The notes: a model not told the origin generated them from the letters alone. Counted from the stretch's first letter, positions 8,641-19,144 are shown. The stretch: 38,969 nucleotides of DNA from an uncultured Novosphingobium sp. (GCA_946886075.1 CAMPHR010000032.1:1-38969), one strand, 5' to 3'. Numbers and translations are program-made.

Positions 8641-8760
8641 TTACCGGTTGACGCTTTTTCATGCTGGTGAAAAGAGGATGACTGAAACCGGGCTGCTCTC
8701 TGCCCGAACCTCGACGATGACGCGTCGCAGCAGAGAAGTGGCCTGACGGTTAGATAGATT

Positions 8761-9642
8761 ATGCGCAGACTGCCGCCCCTTACTGCCCTAGAGGCCTTCG
8801 TTCAGGTAGCCCGGCTTGGGTCGGTCAAGGCTGCGGCGGAAGAACTTGCCCTGTCGACGCCCGCGCTTAGCCGCCGCGTCCAGGCGCTGGAGCGGTTCAT
8901 TGGCCGCCCCCTGTTCGACCGCAAGCATCAGGCGCTGGAAATCAACGCCGATGGGCAGAAGCTGCTGGACGATATCGCCCCGGCGCTGGATTCGCTCAGC
9001 CAAGCGCTGGAGAATATCCAGAGCGGCGGCAACCAGCTGCGCCTGCGCCTCGCGGTCATGCCGCTATTCGCGACGCAGCGGCTGTTTCCGCACCTCGGCG
9101 CGTTGCGGCAGAAGCACCCGCAGCTGCATATCGACATTGAAACGACGCCGCATGCCGTGGCCCGGCTTGGCGAAGGGCTGGATGCGGCGATCGTCCTTGC
9201 CAAGGATATCGATCCGGCGCTCTACGCCCATGAGCTTGATCATGACGAGGTCTATCTGATCGGCCGCAAGGCGCTGCTCGAATCGTCGCAGAAGATCGCG
9301 TCTCCGGCGGATCTTGCCCAGCATACGATCCTGCTTCACCGCGACATGAACCTGTCGTTCGACGCGTGGAAAGATGCCGTGGGCTTGCCCGACCTGCAGC
9401 CGCTGGCGATCGACAATTATGATTCAGGCCAGCTGATGCTTGAGGCCGCCGCGCAGGGGCTGGGCGTTGCAGTCATGCATGCGAGCCACTTCAAGGAAGC
9501 GGCAGACTCGCGCCTCGTCCGCCTGTTTCCGGAAACGCGGGTGGAAAGCCCCTATCGCTATTATTTCGTGTGCCGCCCGCGTGCCTTGCAGACGCGGTCC
9601 GTGCGCATTTTCCGCGACTGGCTGATCGCCGCCGATATCTGA
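8761..9642 (+). CDS. LysR-family transcriptional regulator
   Basis: 293 residues. An N-terminal winged helix-turn-helix (about 1-65) shows the LysR pattern: LTALEAFVQVARLGSVKAAA, then TPALSRRVQALERFIGRPLF. The rest (about 90-290) is a periplasmic-binding-protein-like effector domain with the usual LRLRLAVMPLFATQRLFPHL start. It most resembles the GcvA/AmpR-like branch, with a central YLIG and an exchange of D and N near AIDNYDSGQLM. The target and ligand are unknown. No divergent gene with a shared promoter exists; the minus side carries the candidate sRNA and CDC48. Confidence 0.92.
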   Translation: MRRLPPLTALEAFVQVARLGSVKAAAEELALSTPALSRRVQALERFIGRPLFDRKHQALEINADGQKLLDDIAPALDSLSQALENIQSGGNQLRLRLAVMPLFATQRLFPHLGALRQKHPQLHIDIETTPHAVARLGEGLDAAIVLAKDIDPALYAHELDHDEVYLIGRKALLESSQKIASPADLAQHTILLHRDMNLSFDAWKDAVGLPDLQPLAIDNYDSGQLMLEAAAQGLGVAVMHASHFKEAADSRLVRLFPETRVESPYRYYFVCRPRALQTRSVRIFRDWLIAADI

Positions 9643-9724
9643 TCCCCACCGAATATCGCTTGCCGATCAGCGATTTGGCCATTTTTGGCGAGTGACGCCT
9701 TAACCTTGTTTCGCCCGCGCCGTT

Positions 9725-10900
9725 ATGAGGCGCATGACTGGGGCATCACCATCCGTAAATCCGCAGCACGGCTTGGCCGACCGCCTGACGCGGTGGGCGC
9801 GCGGCCTGTCCGGCAAGCTTGAGGCAGAGGACGAAGAGCCGGACGAAGCCGAGCCCCAGCGCGCCCGTTCGGGCAGCACGGCACATCGCGAAGTCAACCG
9901 CCGCCGCAAGCTATATGACGAGATAGGCAATTTCCTGTTCGCGCACGATCTTGACCTGACGCCGCTCAACTTCGGCGTGGCGCACGACTATCTGACGGGA
10001 TCGCAGATCGGCGTTGAAAAGGCGATCAGGGCGGTGCTGGCGGAGCGTGGCAAGATCAGCAACAGCTGGGTGGAAGAGATCGTCGCTGAACAGCGCGCGG
10101 ACGAAGTGACGCCCGAAGCACTGTCCACCATGCTGGCGAAGGTCGAGGAGAATCTGTCCGAATTCACCGGCCTGATGACCGAATCGCGCAATTCCGCCAA
10201 GGATTATGGCGCGGCATTGCAGGAAGAGGTGAAGGGCTTAACCGCGGGTGCGAACAACGAACCCGTCCTTGCGCGGCTGGTCGCCCTCACGCGGTCCATG
10301 GTTGAAAAGACGCGGCAGGTAGAAGGCCAGCTGCGCCAGAACCAGAAGCAGAACCATGCGCTTCGCTCAAGCCTCGCCAATGCGCGGCGCGCGGCGGAGC
10401 ACGACCATCTGACCGGCCTGCCCAACCGGCGCGCCTTCGAGGGCAGGTTGCGCGAGGAAGTCGCTACGGCGCAAAAAGAAGGCGAGCCCCTTGCCGTCGC
10501 CTTCTGCGACATCGATCATTTCAAGGTTATCAACGACACCCATGGCCATGACACGGGCGACCGGGTGCTGAAGTTCGTCGCGGGCCTTCTGGCCAAGGCA
10601 AGCGATGACCAATGCCACGTCGCGCGCCACGGCGGCGAGGAGTTCGTCATGCTGTTTCGCGGCAAGACGGCGGCTGAAGCATGCGAGGTCGTGGACAATG
10701 TCCGCCAGGATCTGGCGACCCGCAGCCTCGTCAACCGCACTAATGGCGAGCGGATGGAGCGGGTGAGCTTTTCAGCGGGCGTCGCCAATGTGCTGGCCCA
10801 TGACGATCCCCGCGCGGCGTTGAAAGCGGCTGATCGCGCGCTGTATTTGGCCAAGGAACATGGCCGCAACCGGGTTTACCTCGCGGTCGAGGGCGAGTGA
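9725..10900 (+). CDS. GGDEF-domain diguanylate cyclase
   Basis: 391 residues. The N-terminal 210 residues have no recognised sensor domain and are mainly helical and charged, with a likely coiled coil at about 160-220. The C-terminal GGDEF domain starts at DHLTGLPNRRAFEGRL and contains FCDIDHFKVINDTHGHDTGD and the active-site loop RHGGEEFVML (GGEEF at 303-307), so it should make c-di-GMP from GTP. No RxxD inhibitory site is visible before the loop. No transmembrane segment is seen, so it is probably cytosolic. ATG 9725 is used; ATG 9734 is an alternative. Confidence 0.92.
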   Translation: MRRMTGASPSVNPQHGLADRLTRWARGLSGKLEAEDEEPDEAEPQRARSGSTAHREVNRRRKLYDEIGNFLFAHDLDLTPLNFGVAHDYLTGSQIGVEKAIRAVLAERGKISNSWVEEIVAEQRADEVTPEALSTMLAKVEENLSEFTGLMTESRNSAKDYGAALQEEVKGLTAGANNEPVLARLVALTRSMVEKTRQVEGQLRQNQKQNHALRSSLANARRAAEHDHLTGLPNRRAFEGRLREEVATAQKEGEPLAVAFCDIDHFKVINDTHGHDTGDRVLKFVAGLLAKASDDQCHVARHGGEEFVMLFRGKTAAEACEVVDNVRQDLATRSLVNRTNGERMERVSFSAGVANVLAHDDPRAALKAADRALYLAKEHGRNRVYLAVEGE

Positions 10901-10925
10901 ACGTCCGCGACGTCTCGCATTACTA

Positions 10926-11016
10926 TCGTCGCCCCGGACTTGTTCCGGGGTCCCGCGTCCTTCAACGCGCGCGAACGGAAGAAAAGCGGGATCCCGGGTC
11001 GAGCCCGGGATGACGA
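10926..11016. repeat. Palindromic intergenic repeat (family D, copy 1)
   Basis: The element starts CGTCGCCCCGGACTTGTTCC and closes with GGGTCGAGCCCGGGATGACG, with inner GGTCCCGCG and AGCGGGATCCC forming a second stem. It fills the convergent gap between the GGDEF gene and the GST gene. Copy 2 is at 24508-24582 in the suf operon. Confidence 0.82.
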
Positions 11017-11037
11017 GCCGATTTCCCTAGCCTCAGC

Positions 11038-11709
11038 TTAAAAATCCGGCTTTTCATAATGGGGTGGCGGGGTAATCACCTCCATCCTCTCCGACAGCAA
11101 AGGCCGGAAGGACGGGCGCGACTTGAAGCCCGCATACCAGCGCTTGACCGTCTCATGCCCGGCCCAATCGATCCCGCCCAAATAGTCTGCAACTGACAGA
11201 TGTGCAGCCGCCGCTATGTCGGCAAGGCTCATCGTGCCCCCCGCCATCCAGCTGCGGTGGTCGAGCAGATAGTCCATATAGTCCATATGCACATTGGCGC
11301 GTTTCATCGCCTCGCGCAGCACCCGGGCATCCGGTGGCGCGCGTTCAATCAGCCGCTTCTTCATCCGTTCGTGCAGCAGCGGGCCGACGACATCGCCGTA
11401 GAAATTCTGGTCGAAGAAGGCGACGAGCCGCCGCACCTCCGCCCGCCCTGCGGCGGTGCCAGAGATGAGCGGGAACTTCTCCACCGTCTCCTCGAAAAAT
11501 TCGCAGATCGCCTGGCTGTCGATCAGCGTCGATCCCTTTTCCTGATCCACCATGACGGGCGTTGTCCCGGCCGGGTTGAGATCAAGGAACTCGTCGCGCG
11601 CTTCCCACGGCGATTCGCGCACCAGGTCATATCCTATCCCCTTTTCGCCCAGCAGCAGGCGCACCTTGCGGGAGAAGGGACAAAGCGGAAATTGGAAGAG
11701 CTGCCACAT
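11038..11709 (-). CDS. Glutathione S-transferase family protein
   Basis: 223 residues. The N-terminal thioredoxin-like domain has FPLCPFSRKVRLLLGEKG (Cys10 and Ser13 in a CPFS motif), then TTPVMVDQEKG with the cis-proline and IDSQAICEFFEE, the gamma-glutamyl-binding SQAI segment. The all-helical C-terminal domain includes SLADIAAAAHLSVADYL. The family conjugates or deglutathionylates electrophiles. A cysteine rather than Ser/Tyr at the active position suggests an omega- or beta-like enzyme. The substrate cannot be told. It is a single gene facing the GGDEF gene, with its start 170 bp from the divergent acs start. Confidence 0.9.
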   Translation of the reverse strand: MWQLFQFPLCPFSRKVRLLLGEKGIGYDLVRESPWEARDEFLDLNPAGTTPVMVDQEKGSTLIDSQAICEFFEETVEKFPLISGTAAGRAEVRRLVAFFDQNFYGDVVGPLLHERMKKRLIERAPPDARVLREAMKRANVHMDYMDYLLDHRSWMAGGTMSLADIAAAAHLSVADYLGGIDWAGHETVKRWYAGFKSRPSFRPLLSERMEVITPPPHYEKPDF

Positions 11710-11804
11710 GGCTTCCTGTTAAGCGGAGGCAGGGCTGGCGAAAAGCGGCAAAATGGCTGGCCCCTGCTTAATTGCGCGCCGGTCATCGCGGAAACTTTGG
11801 CTGC

Positions 11805-11851
11805 GTAGAGGCAATCCGGGCTTCCGATGATCGCCTCTACCCTCTAGAGGG
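11805..11851 (+). promoter_or_regulatory. Inverted repeats in the acs leader
   Basis: GTAGAGGC (11805-11812) pairs with GCCTCTAC (11833-11840), and the latter runs directly into a perfect 12-bp palindrome CCCTCTAGAGGG (11840-11851), 28 bp before the acs ATG. The two structures share the base at 11840 and may compete as RNA, or the palindrome may be an operator. The binding protein is unknown. Confidence 0.35.
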
Positions 11852-11879
11852 TCAGGCAACGCACAGGAAAGGATGATCG

Positions 11880-13823
11880 ATGTCTGACGATTTTTTCCCG
11901 GTACCTTCGGAATGGGCGGCTTCGGCGCTGCTCGACCGGGACGGACGTGAGGCAGATTATCAGCGGTCGATAAACGACCCGCAATCCTATTGGCTGGAGC
12001 GCGCCAAGCGGCTCGATTGGCTGACCTTCCCCAGCAAGACCGACGAAAGCAGCTTCAACGAAGCAGATTTCGGCGTGAAGTGGTTCGCCGATGGCGTGCT
12101 CAACGTCAGCGTCAACTGCATCGACCGGCATCTCGCCGAGCGCGGCGACCAGATCGCGATCATCTGGGAACCCGACGCGCCGGATGCCGAGCCGCGCCGC
12201 TACACCTATGCCCAGGTGCATGAGGAAGTCTGTCGCTTCGCCAATGTGCTGAAAGCCGCAGGCACGAAGAAGGGTGACCGCGTCACCGTCTATCTGCCAA
12301 TGATCCCGGAAGCAGCATTCGCCCTGCTCGCCTGCGCCCGCATCGGTGCGATCCACTCGGTCGTGTTCGGCGGCTTTTCGCCCGAGGCTTTGGCTGGACG
12401 GATCACCGACTGCGATTCCACCATCGTCATCACCGCCGACGAAGGCTGCCGCGCGGGGAAGAAGGTTCCGCTCAAGGCCAATGTCGATGCCGCGCTCAAG
12501 GATTGCCCGAGCGTCAGGAAGGTCGTGGTCGTGCAGGCGACCGGCGGCGCCGTCGCCATGCAGGAAGGACGTGACCTGTGGCTGCATGAAGAAGCCGCCA
12601 AGGTTTCGGCCGACTGCGCGCCTGAGCCGATGAACGCGGAAGACCCGCTGTTCATACTCTATACGTCCGGCTCCACCGGAAAGCCCAAGGGCGTGCTGCA
12701 CACCACCGGCGGCTATCTGCTGTGGGCGAGCCTCACCCATGAGCTTTGCTTCGATTATCGGCCCGGCGACATCTACTGGTGCGCGGCGGACATCGGCTGG
12801 GTCACGGGCCACAGCTATATCGTCTATGGCCCACTGGCGAATGGCGCGACGACGCTGATGTATGAAGGCGTTCCCAATTATCCAACCGCAAGCCGCATCT
12901 GGGAAGTGGTGGACCGGCATCAGGTGCAGACCATCTTCACCGCGCCCACGGCGCTCCGCGCGCTGATGAAGGAGGGCGACGATTTCGTGCGCTTCACCAG
13001 CCGCAAGTCGCTACGCCTGCTCGGCACCGTGGGCGAGCCGATCAATCCGGAAGCCTGGCGCTGGTATCATCATGTCGTGGGCGAAGATCGTTGCCCGATC
13101 ATCGATACCTGGTGGCAGACGGAAACCGGCGGGGCGATGATCGCGCCGATGCCGGGCGCGACGGACCTGAAACCCGGCTCCGCAACTCTGCCCATGCCTG
13201 GCGTCGTGCCGCAAATCGTCGATGGCGAAGGCAAGGTGCTGGACGGCGCGGCGGAGGGTAACCTTGTCATCGCGAATAGCTGGCCTGGCCAGATGCGCAC
13301 CGTCTGGGGCGATCATGAGCGCTTTTTCCAGACCTATTTCAGCACCTTCCCCGGCAAATACACGACCGGCGACGGCGCGCGTCGGGATGCCGACGGCTAT
13401 TACTGGATCACCGGCCGCGTCGATGACGTCATCAACGTGTCGGGCCATCGCATGGGCACGGCCGAGGTCGAAAGCGCGCTGGTCCTGCACGAAGCGGTCG
13501 CCGAAGCGGCGGTCGTGGGCTTCCCGCATGACATCAAGGGGCAGGGCATCTACGCCTATGTCACGTTGAACAGCGGCGAAGAGCCGAGCGAGGATCTGCG
13601 CAAGACACTGGTCGCCTGGGTCCGCACCGAAATCGGCCCGATCGCCACGCCTGACGTGATCCAGTTCGCACCCGGCCTGCCCAAGACCCGGTCGGGCAAG
13701 ATCATGCGCCGCATCCTGCGCAAGATCGCGGAGGGCGAAGTGTCGGCGCAGGCGCTGGGCGACACGAGCACCCTTGCCGATCCGTCCGTGGTGGATAATC
13801 TGGTCGCCAACAGGCAAGGATGA
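11880..13823 (+). CDS. acs: Acetyl-CoA synthetase (AMP-forming)
   Basis: 647 residues, the usual length. It activates acetate with ATP and CoA via acetyl-AMP. The motif order is normal: adenylate-forming P-loop [11 protein letters not shown] at about 261-271, [28 protein letters not shown] and the C-terminal [11 protein letters not shown] with Lys607, the lysine acetylated in homologues by Pat-type enzymes. A clear AGGAAAGG ribosome-binding site precedes ATG 11880. A four-base overlap couples it to the cytochrome b561 gene. No acs regulator is encoded beside it. Confidence 0.97.
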   Translation: MSDDFFPVPSEWAASALLDRDGREADYQRSINDPQSYWLERAKRLDWLTFPSKTDESSFNEADFGVKWFADGVLNVSVNCIDRHLAERGDQIAIIWEPDAPDAEPRRYTYAQVHEEVCRFANVLKAAGTKKGDRVTVYLPMIPEAAFALLACARIGAIHSVVFGGFSPEALAGRITDCDSTIVITADEGCRAGKKVPLKANVDAALKDCPSVRKVVVVQATGGAVAMQEGRDLWLHEEAAKVSADCAPEPMNAEDPLFILYTSGSTGKPKGVLHTTGGYLLWASLTHELCFDYRPGDIYWCAADIGWVTGHSYIVYGPLANGATTLMYEGVPNYPTASRIWEVVDRHQVQTIFTAPTALRALMKEGDDFVRFTSRKSLRLLGTVGEPINPEAWRWYHHVVGEDRCPIIDTWWQTETGGAMIAPMPGATDLKPGSATLPMPGVVPQIVDGEGKVLDGAAEGNLVIANSWPGQMRTVWGDHERFFQTYFSTFPGKYTTGDGARRDADGYYWITGRVDDVINVSGHRMGTAEVESALVLHEAVAEAAVVGFPHDIKGQGIYAYVTLNSGEEPSEDLRKTLVAWVRTEIGPIATPDVIQFAPGLPKTRSGKIMRRILRKIAEGEVSAQALGDTSTLADPSVVDNLVANRQG

Positions 13824-14365
13824 CGCCGAACGCGGATCAGGAGACGCCATTGGAACGATACAGCCTGGTTGCCCGTGCGCTGCACTGGATCATGGCGATC
13901 CTGATCCTCTTCAACCTGTGGCTGGGGCTGGCGCATGAATCGCTGCCCCGCGATTGGCAGGTGATGCCGGTACACAAGTCGGTCGGGTTGACCGTGCTTG
14001 CCCTGGCGATCCTACGGCTGGTCTGGCGTCTGACCCACCGGCAAACACCTTTGCCCGAGGGGCTGCCCGCCTGGGAAAAGCTAGCGGCAAAGGTCACGCA
14101 TTACACATTCTATGCTTTCATGCTGCTGGTGCCGCTGACTGGCTGGATCATGAGTTCGGCGGGAAAATATCCGCTGAACTGGTTCTTCCTGTTCGACATG
14201 CCGAAGTTCGGCGTGACGAAGGATGATGCGATCGTCGGCTTTTCCGCCGAGGCGCATGAGATCTTCGCCTATTTCTGGATTGCGCTCCTCATTCTGCACA
14301 TCGCGGCTGCGCTGCGCCATCACTTCATCCTGAGAGACGACGTGCTGCGGCGGATGCTGGGGTAG
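13820..14365 (+). CDS. Cytochrome b561 family protein
   Basis: 181 residues with four predicted transmembrane helices: [50 protein letters not shown] and [20 protein letters not shown]. The histidines in LHWIM, VHKSVG, THYTFY and [10 protein letters not shown] are placed as in the di-heme b-type cytochromes of the CybB/YodB type, which pass electrons between the quinone pool and periplasmic partners. The start ATG overlaps the acs stop (ATGA). This coupling to acs is unusual and may only be transcriptional convenience. Confidence 0.9.
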   Translation: MTPNADQETPLERYSLVARALHWIMAILILFNLWLGLAHESLPRDWQVMPVHKSVGLTVLALAILRLVWRLTHRQTPLPEGLPAWEKLAAKVTHYTFYAFMLLVPLTGWIMSSAGKYPLNWFFLFDMPKFGVTKDDAIVGFSAEAHEIFAYFWIALLILHIAAALRHHFILRDDVLRRMLG

Positions 14366-14452
14366 CCCGATCCGCGCAAGGGATTGAAATTTGCAGGCGT
14401 TTGGGCTAGATTAGCCAAGCAAATGTCACGGGCGTCTTGCCTTCGATGATAA

Positions 14453-14482
14453 GAGCCCCCGCCACGGCAATGGCGGGGGCTC
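14453..14482. terminator. Perfect 12-bp hairpin
   Basis: GAGCCCCCGCCA and TGGCGGGGGCTC pair perfectly around the six-base loop CGGCAA. It is a possible terminator for both the leftward small-peptide transcript and the rightward acs-b561 transcript, but T-tracts are weak on both sides (CTTATC leftward, AATCGTTT rightward). Confidence 0.6.
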
Positions 14483-14490
14483 AATCGTTT

Positions 14491-14514
14491 GGAGGGGCGC
14501 GGCAACGCCCCTCC
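14491..14514. other. Second hairpin with the same loop
   Basis: GGAGGGGCG and CGCCCCTCC form a 9-bp perfect stem around CGGCAA, the same loop as the hairpin 8 bp away. It lies 13 bp beyond the stop of the small-peptide ORF. Confidence 0.6.
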
Positions 14515-14527
14515 GCCCGACGCACAC

Positions 14528-14620
14528 CTACTTGGAGCGCGAAACCTCCACGATCTTGAGGACCAAGGTCGCAAAGGCGATCATCACTCCAAGAGCGATG
14601 CACGCATCTGCAAATGACAC
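14528..14620 (-). CDS. Putative 30-aa single-span membrane peptide (holin-like-toxin look)
   Basis: GTG start at 14620 with AAGGAG ten bases upstream, TAG at 14528. The product is 30 residues: a short polar head (SFADAC), a hydrophobic span of about 17 residues (IALGVMIAFATLVLKIV) and a charged tail (EVSRSK). This plan resembles the holin-like toxin peptides and other type I toxin-like peptides. It lies 91 bp beyond the UbiH stop on the same strand and is followed by two strong hairpins. Evidence for translation is only the RBS, the composition and the clean stop. It is too small for a confident family call. Confidence 0.45.
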   Translation of the reverse strand: MSFADACIALGVMIAFATLVLKIVEVSRSK

Positions 14621-14711
14621 TTGCTTACTTCTCCTTCGATGACACGGCGAAATTGCCGCGCACCCGCCATAAGCAGGAGAAGGTTGCCGTGGCTATCAAG
14701 GCTTTTGATTT

Positions 14712-15920
14712 CTAGACCAATTCCCCAATCAACAGCTTGGGCAGCGCGCCGGACTCGCCGCGCGCTTCCGCCATGAAGCGGTTCTTGAGCATCGGCGTGC
14801 GCTGCACGGCGGCTAGGCCGAAGCGGCGGACGGCTGAGGGAATGCGGCCGGGCACATCGAACAGCCGGACCAGTCCATCCATGGCAACGCTGACCGACAT
14901 CGCGTCCAATCCGCGCCAACGCTGGTAGCGCGCCATCAACTGCGCGTCGCCGGGGTCAAGGCCAAGGCGTATGCCATCGACCAGCACCTCCACCAGCGCG
15001 GCTACATCGCGAAAGCCGAGATTCAGCCCCTGCCCGGCGATGGGATGGATCGCATGCGCGCTATCACCGACCAGCGCCAGCCGGGTATCGGTGATGCGCG
15101 CGGCATGGTGGAAGCCAAGTGGGTAGCTCGAACGCGGCCCTGCAAGCGATATCTCGCCGAGGAACCCGCCCATGCGCTTCTGCGCTTCGGCCAGCCAGGC
15201 CCGGTCGGATAGTTTGAGCATCACTGGGGCCTGCTCGGTCGGCACGGTCCATACGATCGCCGACCGCGTGCCCGGCAGCATCGGCAGCAGCGCGAAGGGA
15301 CCGCCGGGATAGAAAATCTCATATGCCGTGTTGGCGTGCGGCACCTCATGATCGATCGCCGTCACCATGGCGGTGTGCTTATACTGCCAGCGTGTCGTGC
15401 GGATGCCCGCCGCCTCGCGCGTGGGGCTGTTCCGGCCCTCGGCCGCCACCAGCAGGGCGCCGTGGAGGACCTGCCCGCTGGCGAGCGTCAGGCTGACGCC
15501 ATCGACATTGCGATCGACATGGATGGCGCGGTCCGGCTGGAAGCGCGTCAGATTTTCCGCCTTCTCCGCCGCCTGAGCGAGAGCGATGCGCAAGTCGCGA
15601 TTGGGGAACATGATCCCCATGACGCCATCATCGGCATCGGGCGCAAAGTCGAGCGCGCCCGGTTCAAGCCCGTCGCTGACCCAGATGCGATCGATGGGGC
15701 AGCCCTTCCCCTCCAGGAGTTCAGCCACGCCAATGGCGGACAGCATGGCATAGCTGGTGGAGGAGATAGCCGAAACGCGCCCGTCAAAACCCGCCGCGCT
15801 GGTTTCCACCGGATCAGCAGGATCGACGACGGCGCAGCGCACGCCATGGCCGGAAAGTGCGATGCCCAAGGTTAAGCCGACCAGGCCCGCGCCCAAGATG
15901 ACGACGTCAAAACGTTGCAT
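14712..15920 (-). CDS. UbiH/COQ6-type FAD-dependent hydroxylase
   Basis: 402 residues of a flavoprotein monooxygenase that hydroxylates the ubiquinone ring. The dinucleotide fold FDVVILGAGLVGLTLGIAL opens the protein. The mid DG-type motif region has LLVAAEGRNSPTREAAGI, and the second FAD motif RLALVGDSAHAIHPIAGQGLN is intact; this last segment is the UbiH/UbiF/UbiI signature. The exact ring position cannot be deduced because one alphaproteobacterial enzyme may act at more than one carbon. It starts 63 bp from the stop of ilvE on the same strand. Confidence 0.9.
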   Translation of the reverse strand: MQRFDVVILGAGLVGLTLGIALSGHGVRCAVVDPADPVETSAAGFDGRVSAISSTSYAMLSAIGVAELLEGKGCPIDRIWVSDGLEPGALDFAPDADDGVMGIMFPNRDLRIALAQAAEKAENLTRFQPDRAIHVDRNVDGVSLTLASGQVLHGALLVAAEGRNSPTREAAGIRTTRWQYKHTAMVTAIDHEVPHANTAYEIFYPGGPFALLPMLPGTRSAIVWTVPTEQAPVMLKLSDRAWLAEAQKRMGGFLGEISLAGPRSSYPLGFHHAARITDTRLALVGDSAHAIHPIAGQGLNLGFRDVAALVEVLVDGIRLGLDPGDAQLMARYQRWRGLDAMSVSVAMDGLVRLFDVPGRIPSAVRRFGLAAVQRTPMLKNRFMAEARGESGALPKLLIGELV

Positions 15921-15982
15921 GGGCTTCTTCTAGGCGCTTGGTCGAGGAATGGAAAGCACCACTCCCCATTCCTTGCGGTGGC

Positions 15983-17080
<1,098 letters not shown>

Positions 17081-17134
17081 TGCTCCTTCGGTAGGACCGG
17101 CCGCCTATGTCACAAACGGCTGCCCGAAACAATG

Positions 17135-17151
17135 GGTCATTAATACTGACC
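17135..17151. promoter_or_regulatory. Candidate operator in the ilvE/aldolase divergent gap
   Basis: A perfect inverted repeat GGTCA-TTAATAC-TGACC, 55 bp upstream of ilvE and 81 bp upstream of the aldolase gene. Its AT-rich centre overlaps possible -10-like sequence. The size suits a dimeric regulator, and the position would let it control both genes. The regulator is unknown. Confidence 0.35.
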
Positions 17152-17231
17152 AATTTGTTGCGGTTTCGAAAGGGCCGCTCGCTGCCCGCTGGCATCTTGG
17201 CGTGAAGCGGCGGCGCGCTTATGCCCCGGCC

Positions 17232-18245
17232 ATGCACTTTTTTTCGGATAATGCGACCCCGGTCTGCCCGCAGGTGATGGCGGCGATGGCGGCGGCTGAT
17301 GTCGCGGACCATGGCTATGATGGCGACGCATGGAGCGCCCGGCTGGACGGCGCCTTCTCCGATCTGTTCGACACCCCGGTCCGCGCGCTGTGGGTGGCGA
17401 CCGGCACGGCGGCGAACAGCATCGCGCTTGCCTGCCTCTGCCCGCCCTATGGCGGCATCCTGACCCACGAAGAATCACATATCGTGGTGGACGAATGCGG
17501 TGCGCCCGGCTTCTACACCCATGGCGCGAGCCTGATGACCCTGCCGGGAGAAGGCGCGAAGCTCTCCCCCGAACTGCTGATCGATCGGCTGAAGGCGATC
17601 CGCCCGGATGTGCACCAGATCCCCGCCCGCGCGATCAGCATCACGCAGGCCAGCGAATATGGCCGCGTCTATACAGCCGAAGAGGTCACCGCGATCGGAC
17701 ATGTTGCGCGGGGCCACGGCCTTGGCCTGCACATGGACGGTGCGCGCTTCGCCAACGCCGTGGCGCATCTTGGGTGCCATCCCGGCGATGTCACTTGGCG
17801 CGCGGGCGTCGATGTGCTGACCTTTGGCTGCGTCAAGAATGGAGGGATGGTCGGCGAAGCGCTGCTCTTCTTCGGCCCGCAAGCGGACGCTCGCGCGGCC
17901 GAAGCAGCGCGGTGGCGCAAGCGGGGCGGTCATCTGTTGTCCAAGGGCCGTTATCTAGCCGCGCAGATATTGGCGATGGTCGAAGACGACCTGTGGCTGA
18001 GTAATGCCCGCGCGGCCAATGCCGCCGCTGCCGCACTGGCGGGGGCGGTGCCGGACCGGCTGCTGCATCCAGTTGAGGCCAATGAGCTGTTCATCCACCT
18101 CTCCCCCCCCGAGGCTGAGAGCTTGCGCACACAAGGTTTCGATTATTACGACTGGGGCGAGGGAGCCGCGCGCCTTGTCACCAATTGGGCGCAGGATGCC
18201 GATGCGGTCCGGCCGCTCGCTGACGCACTCCGGGCCTTGGCATGA
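17232..18245 (+). CDS. Low-specificity threonine aldolase-like PLP enzyme
   Basis: 337 residues from ATG 17232 (MHFFSDNATPVCPQVMAAMA). The frame is open further upstream, but the family begins here. It would cleave beta-hydroxy amino acids such as L-threonine to glycine and an aldehyde. Landmarks are the N-terminal F-SDN, DVADHGYDGD, ALWVATGTAANSIAL, HMDGARFANA and the PLP lysine 202 in FGCVKNGGM. The lysine context VKNGGM rather than SKGLGAP points to the phenylserine-aldolase-like branch, so substrate is uncertain. It overlaps the transporter gene by four bases. Confidence 0.88.
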   Translation: MHFFSDNATPVCPQVMAAMAAADVADHGYDGDAWSARLDGAFSDLFDTPVRALWVATGTAANSIALACLCPPYGGILTHEESHIVVDECGAPGFYTHGASLMTLPGEGAKLSPELLIDRLKAIRPDVHQIPARAISITQASEYGRVYTAEEVTAIGHVARGHGLGLHMDGARFANAVAHLGCHPGDVTWRAGVDVLTFGCVKNGGMVGEALLFFGPQADARAAEAARWRKRGGHLLSKGRYLAAQILAMVEDDLWLSNARAANAAAAALAGAVPDRLLHPVEANELFIHLSPPEAESLRTQGFDYYDWGEGAARLVTNWAQDADAVRPLADALRALA

Positions 18246-19144
18246 GCGGATCGTCGGAGGCGCGCGGCGGCGTCATCCTGCCCTTCCTGCTGGTGACGCT
18301 CATCTGGAGTTCGACCTGGATCGTCATCCGCGATCAGCTGGGCGCCGTGCCGCCAAGCTGGTCGGTCTGCTACCGCTTCCTGCTGGGCGCGGCCGGCATG
18401 GCGCTGTTTGCGACGATCCGCCGGGTGCCGCTGCGCCTGCCACCGGCGGGAATCGCCTTTGCGGGGGCATTGGGCGTGGCGCAGTTCGTGCTCAACTTCA
18501 ACTTCGTCTATCGGGCCGAGCATTATCTGACCTCCGGCGTCGTCGCGACCGTCTATGCGCTGCTGCTGATCCCCAACAGCATTCTAGCCTGGATCGCATT
18601 TCGCCAGCCGGTCAGCCGCGCCTTCATCCTGGGGTCGCTGGTTGCGATCGCGGGCATCATGTTGCTGCTGCTGCGCGAATATCGCGCCGCGCCAGTGTCG
18701 GCAGAGGCGGTGCTGGTCGGCATCGCGCTCAGCATTGCTGGCCTGGTCAGTGCGTCCAGCGCCAATGTTATGCAGGGTATGCAGATCGCCCGCCGCCTGC
18801 CGATGGCGGCGGTGCTCACCTGGGGCATGCTGATCGGCAGCGCGGTCGATGCGGCCTATGCCTGGGCGACGGTGGGTCCGCCGGTGATCGAGTGGCGCGC
18901 GGGTTATCTGTTCGGCATCGTCTGGCTGGGCATCGCCGGGTCGGTGGTGACCTTTCCGCTCTATTTCCAGCTGATCCAGCGGGTGGGGCCAGGGCGGGCG
19001 GCCTATAGCAGCGTGCTGATCCCCGTCATCGCGATGCTGATCTCCACCGTCTTCGAGGATTATCGATGGTCGACGCTGTCTGTCGCGGGCGCGGTGCTGG
19101 CGGTGGCTGGCATGGTGATCGCGCTTCGGGCGAAGACGGCCTAA
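18242..19144 (+). CDS. EamA/DMT-superfamily transporter
   Basis: 300 residues with about ten hydrophobic segments arranged as two EamA repeats: FLLVTLIWSSTWIVIRDQLG with the WSSTW motif at the start, then a second half beginning near the ALSIAGLVSASSANVMQG segment. It probably exports or exchanges small metabolites across the inner membrane. The ATGA overlap with the aldolase gene suggests a joint role in amino-acid or aldehyde handling, but substrate cannot be read from the sequence. Confidence 0.88.
   Translation: MSGSSEARGGVILPFLLVTLIWSSTWIVIRDQLGAVPPSWSVCYRFLLGAAGMALFATIRRVPLRLPPAGIAFAGALGVAQFVLNFNFVYRAEHYLTSGVVATVYALLLIPNSILAWIAFRQPVSRAFILGSLVAIAGIMLLLLREYRAAPVSAEAVLVGIALSIAGLVSASSANVMQGMQIARRLPMAAVLTWGMLIGSAVDAAYAWATVGPPVIEWRAGYLFGIVWLGIAGSVVTFPLYFQLIQRVGPGRAAYSSVLIPVIAMLISTVFEDYRWSTLSVAGAVLAVAGMVIALRAKTA

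Noticed and set aside
8558..8671. 37-codon plus-strand ORF after AGGAGAGG
   Set aside because: Spacing from the purine stretch to ATG is too short and the region fits an sRNA on the other strand better.
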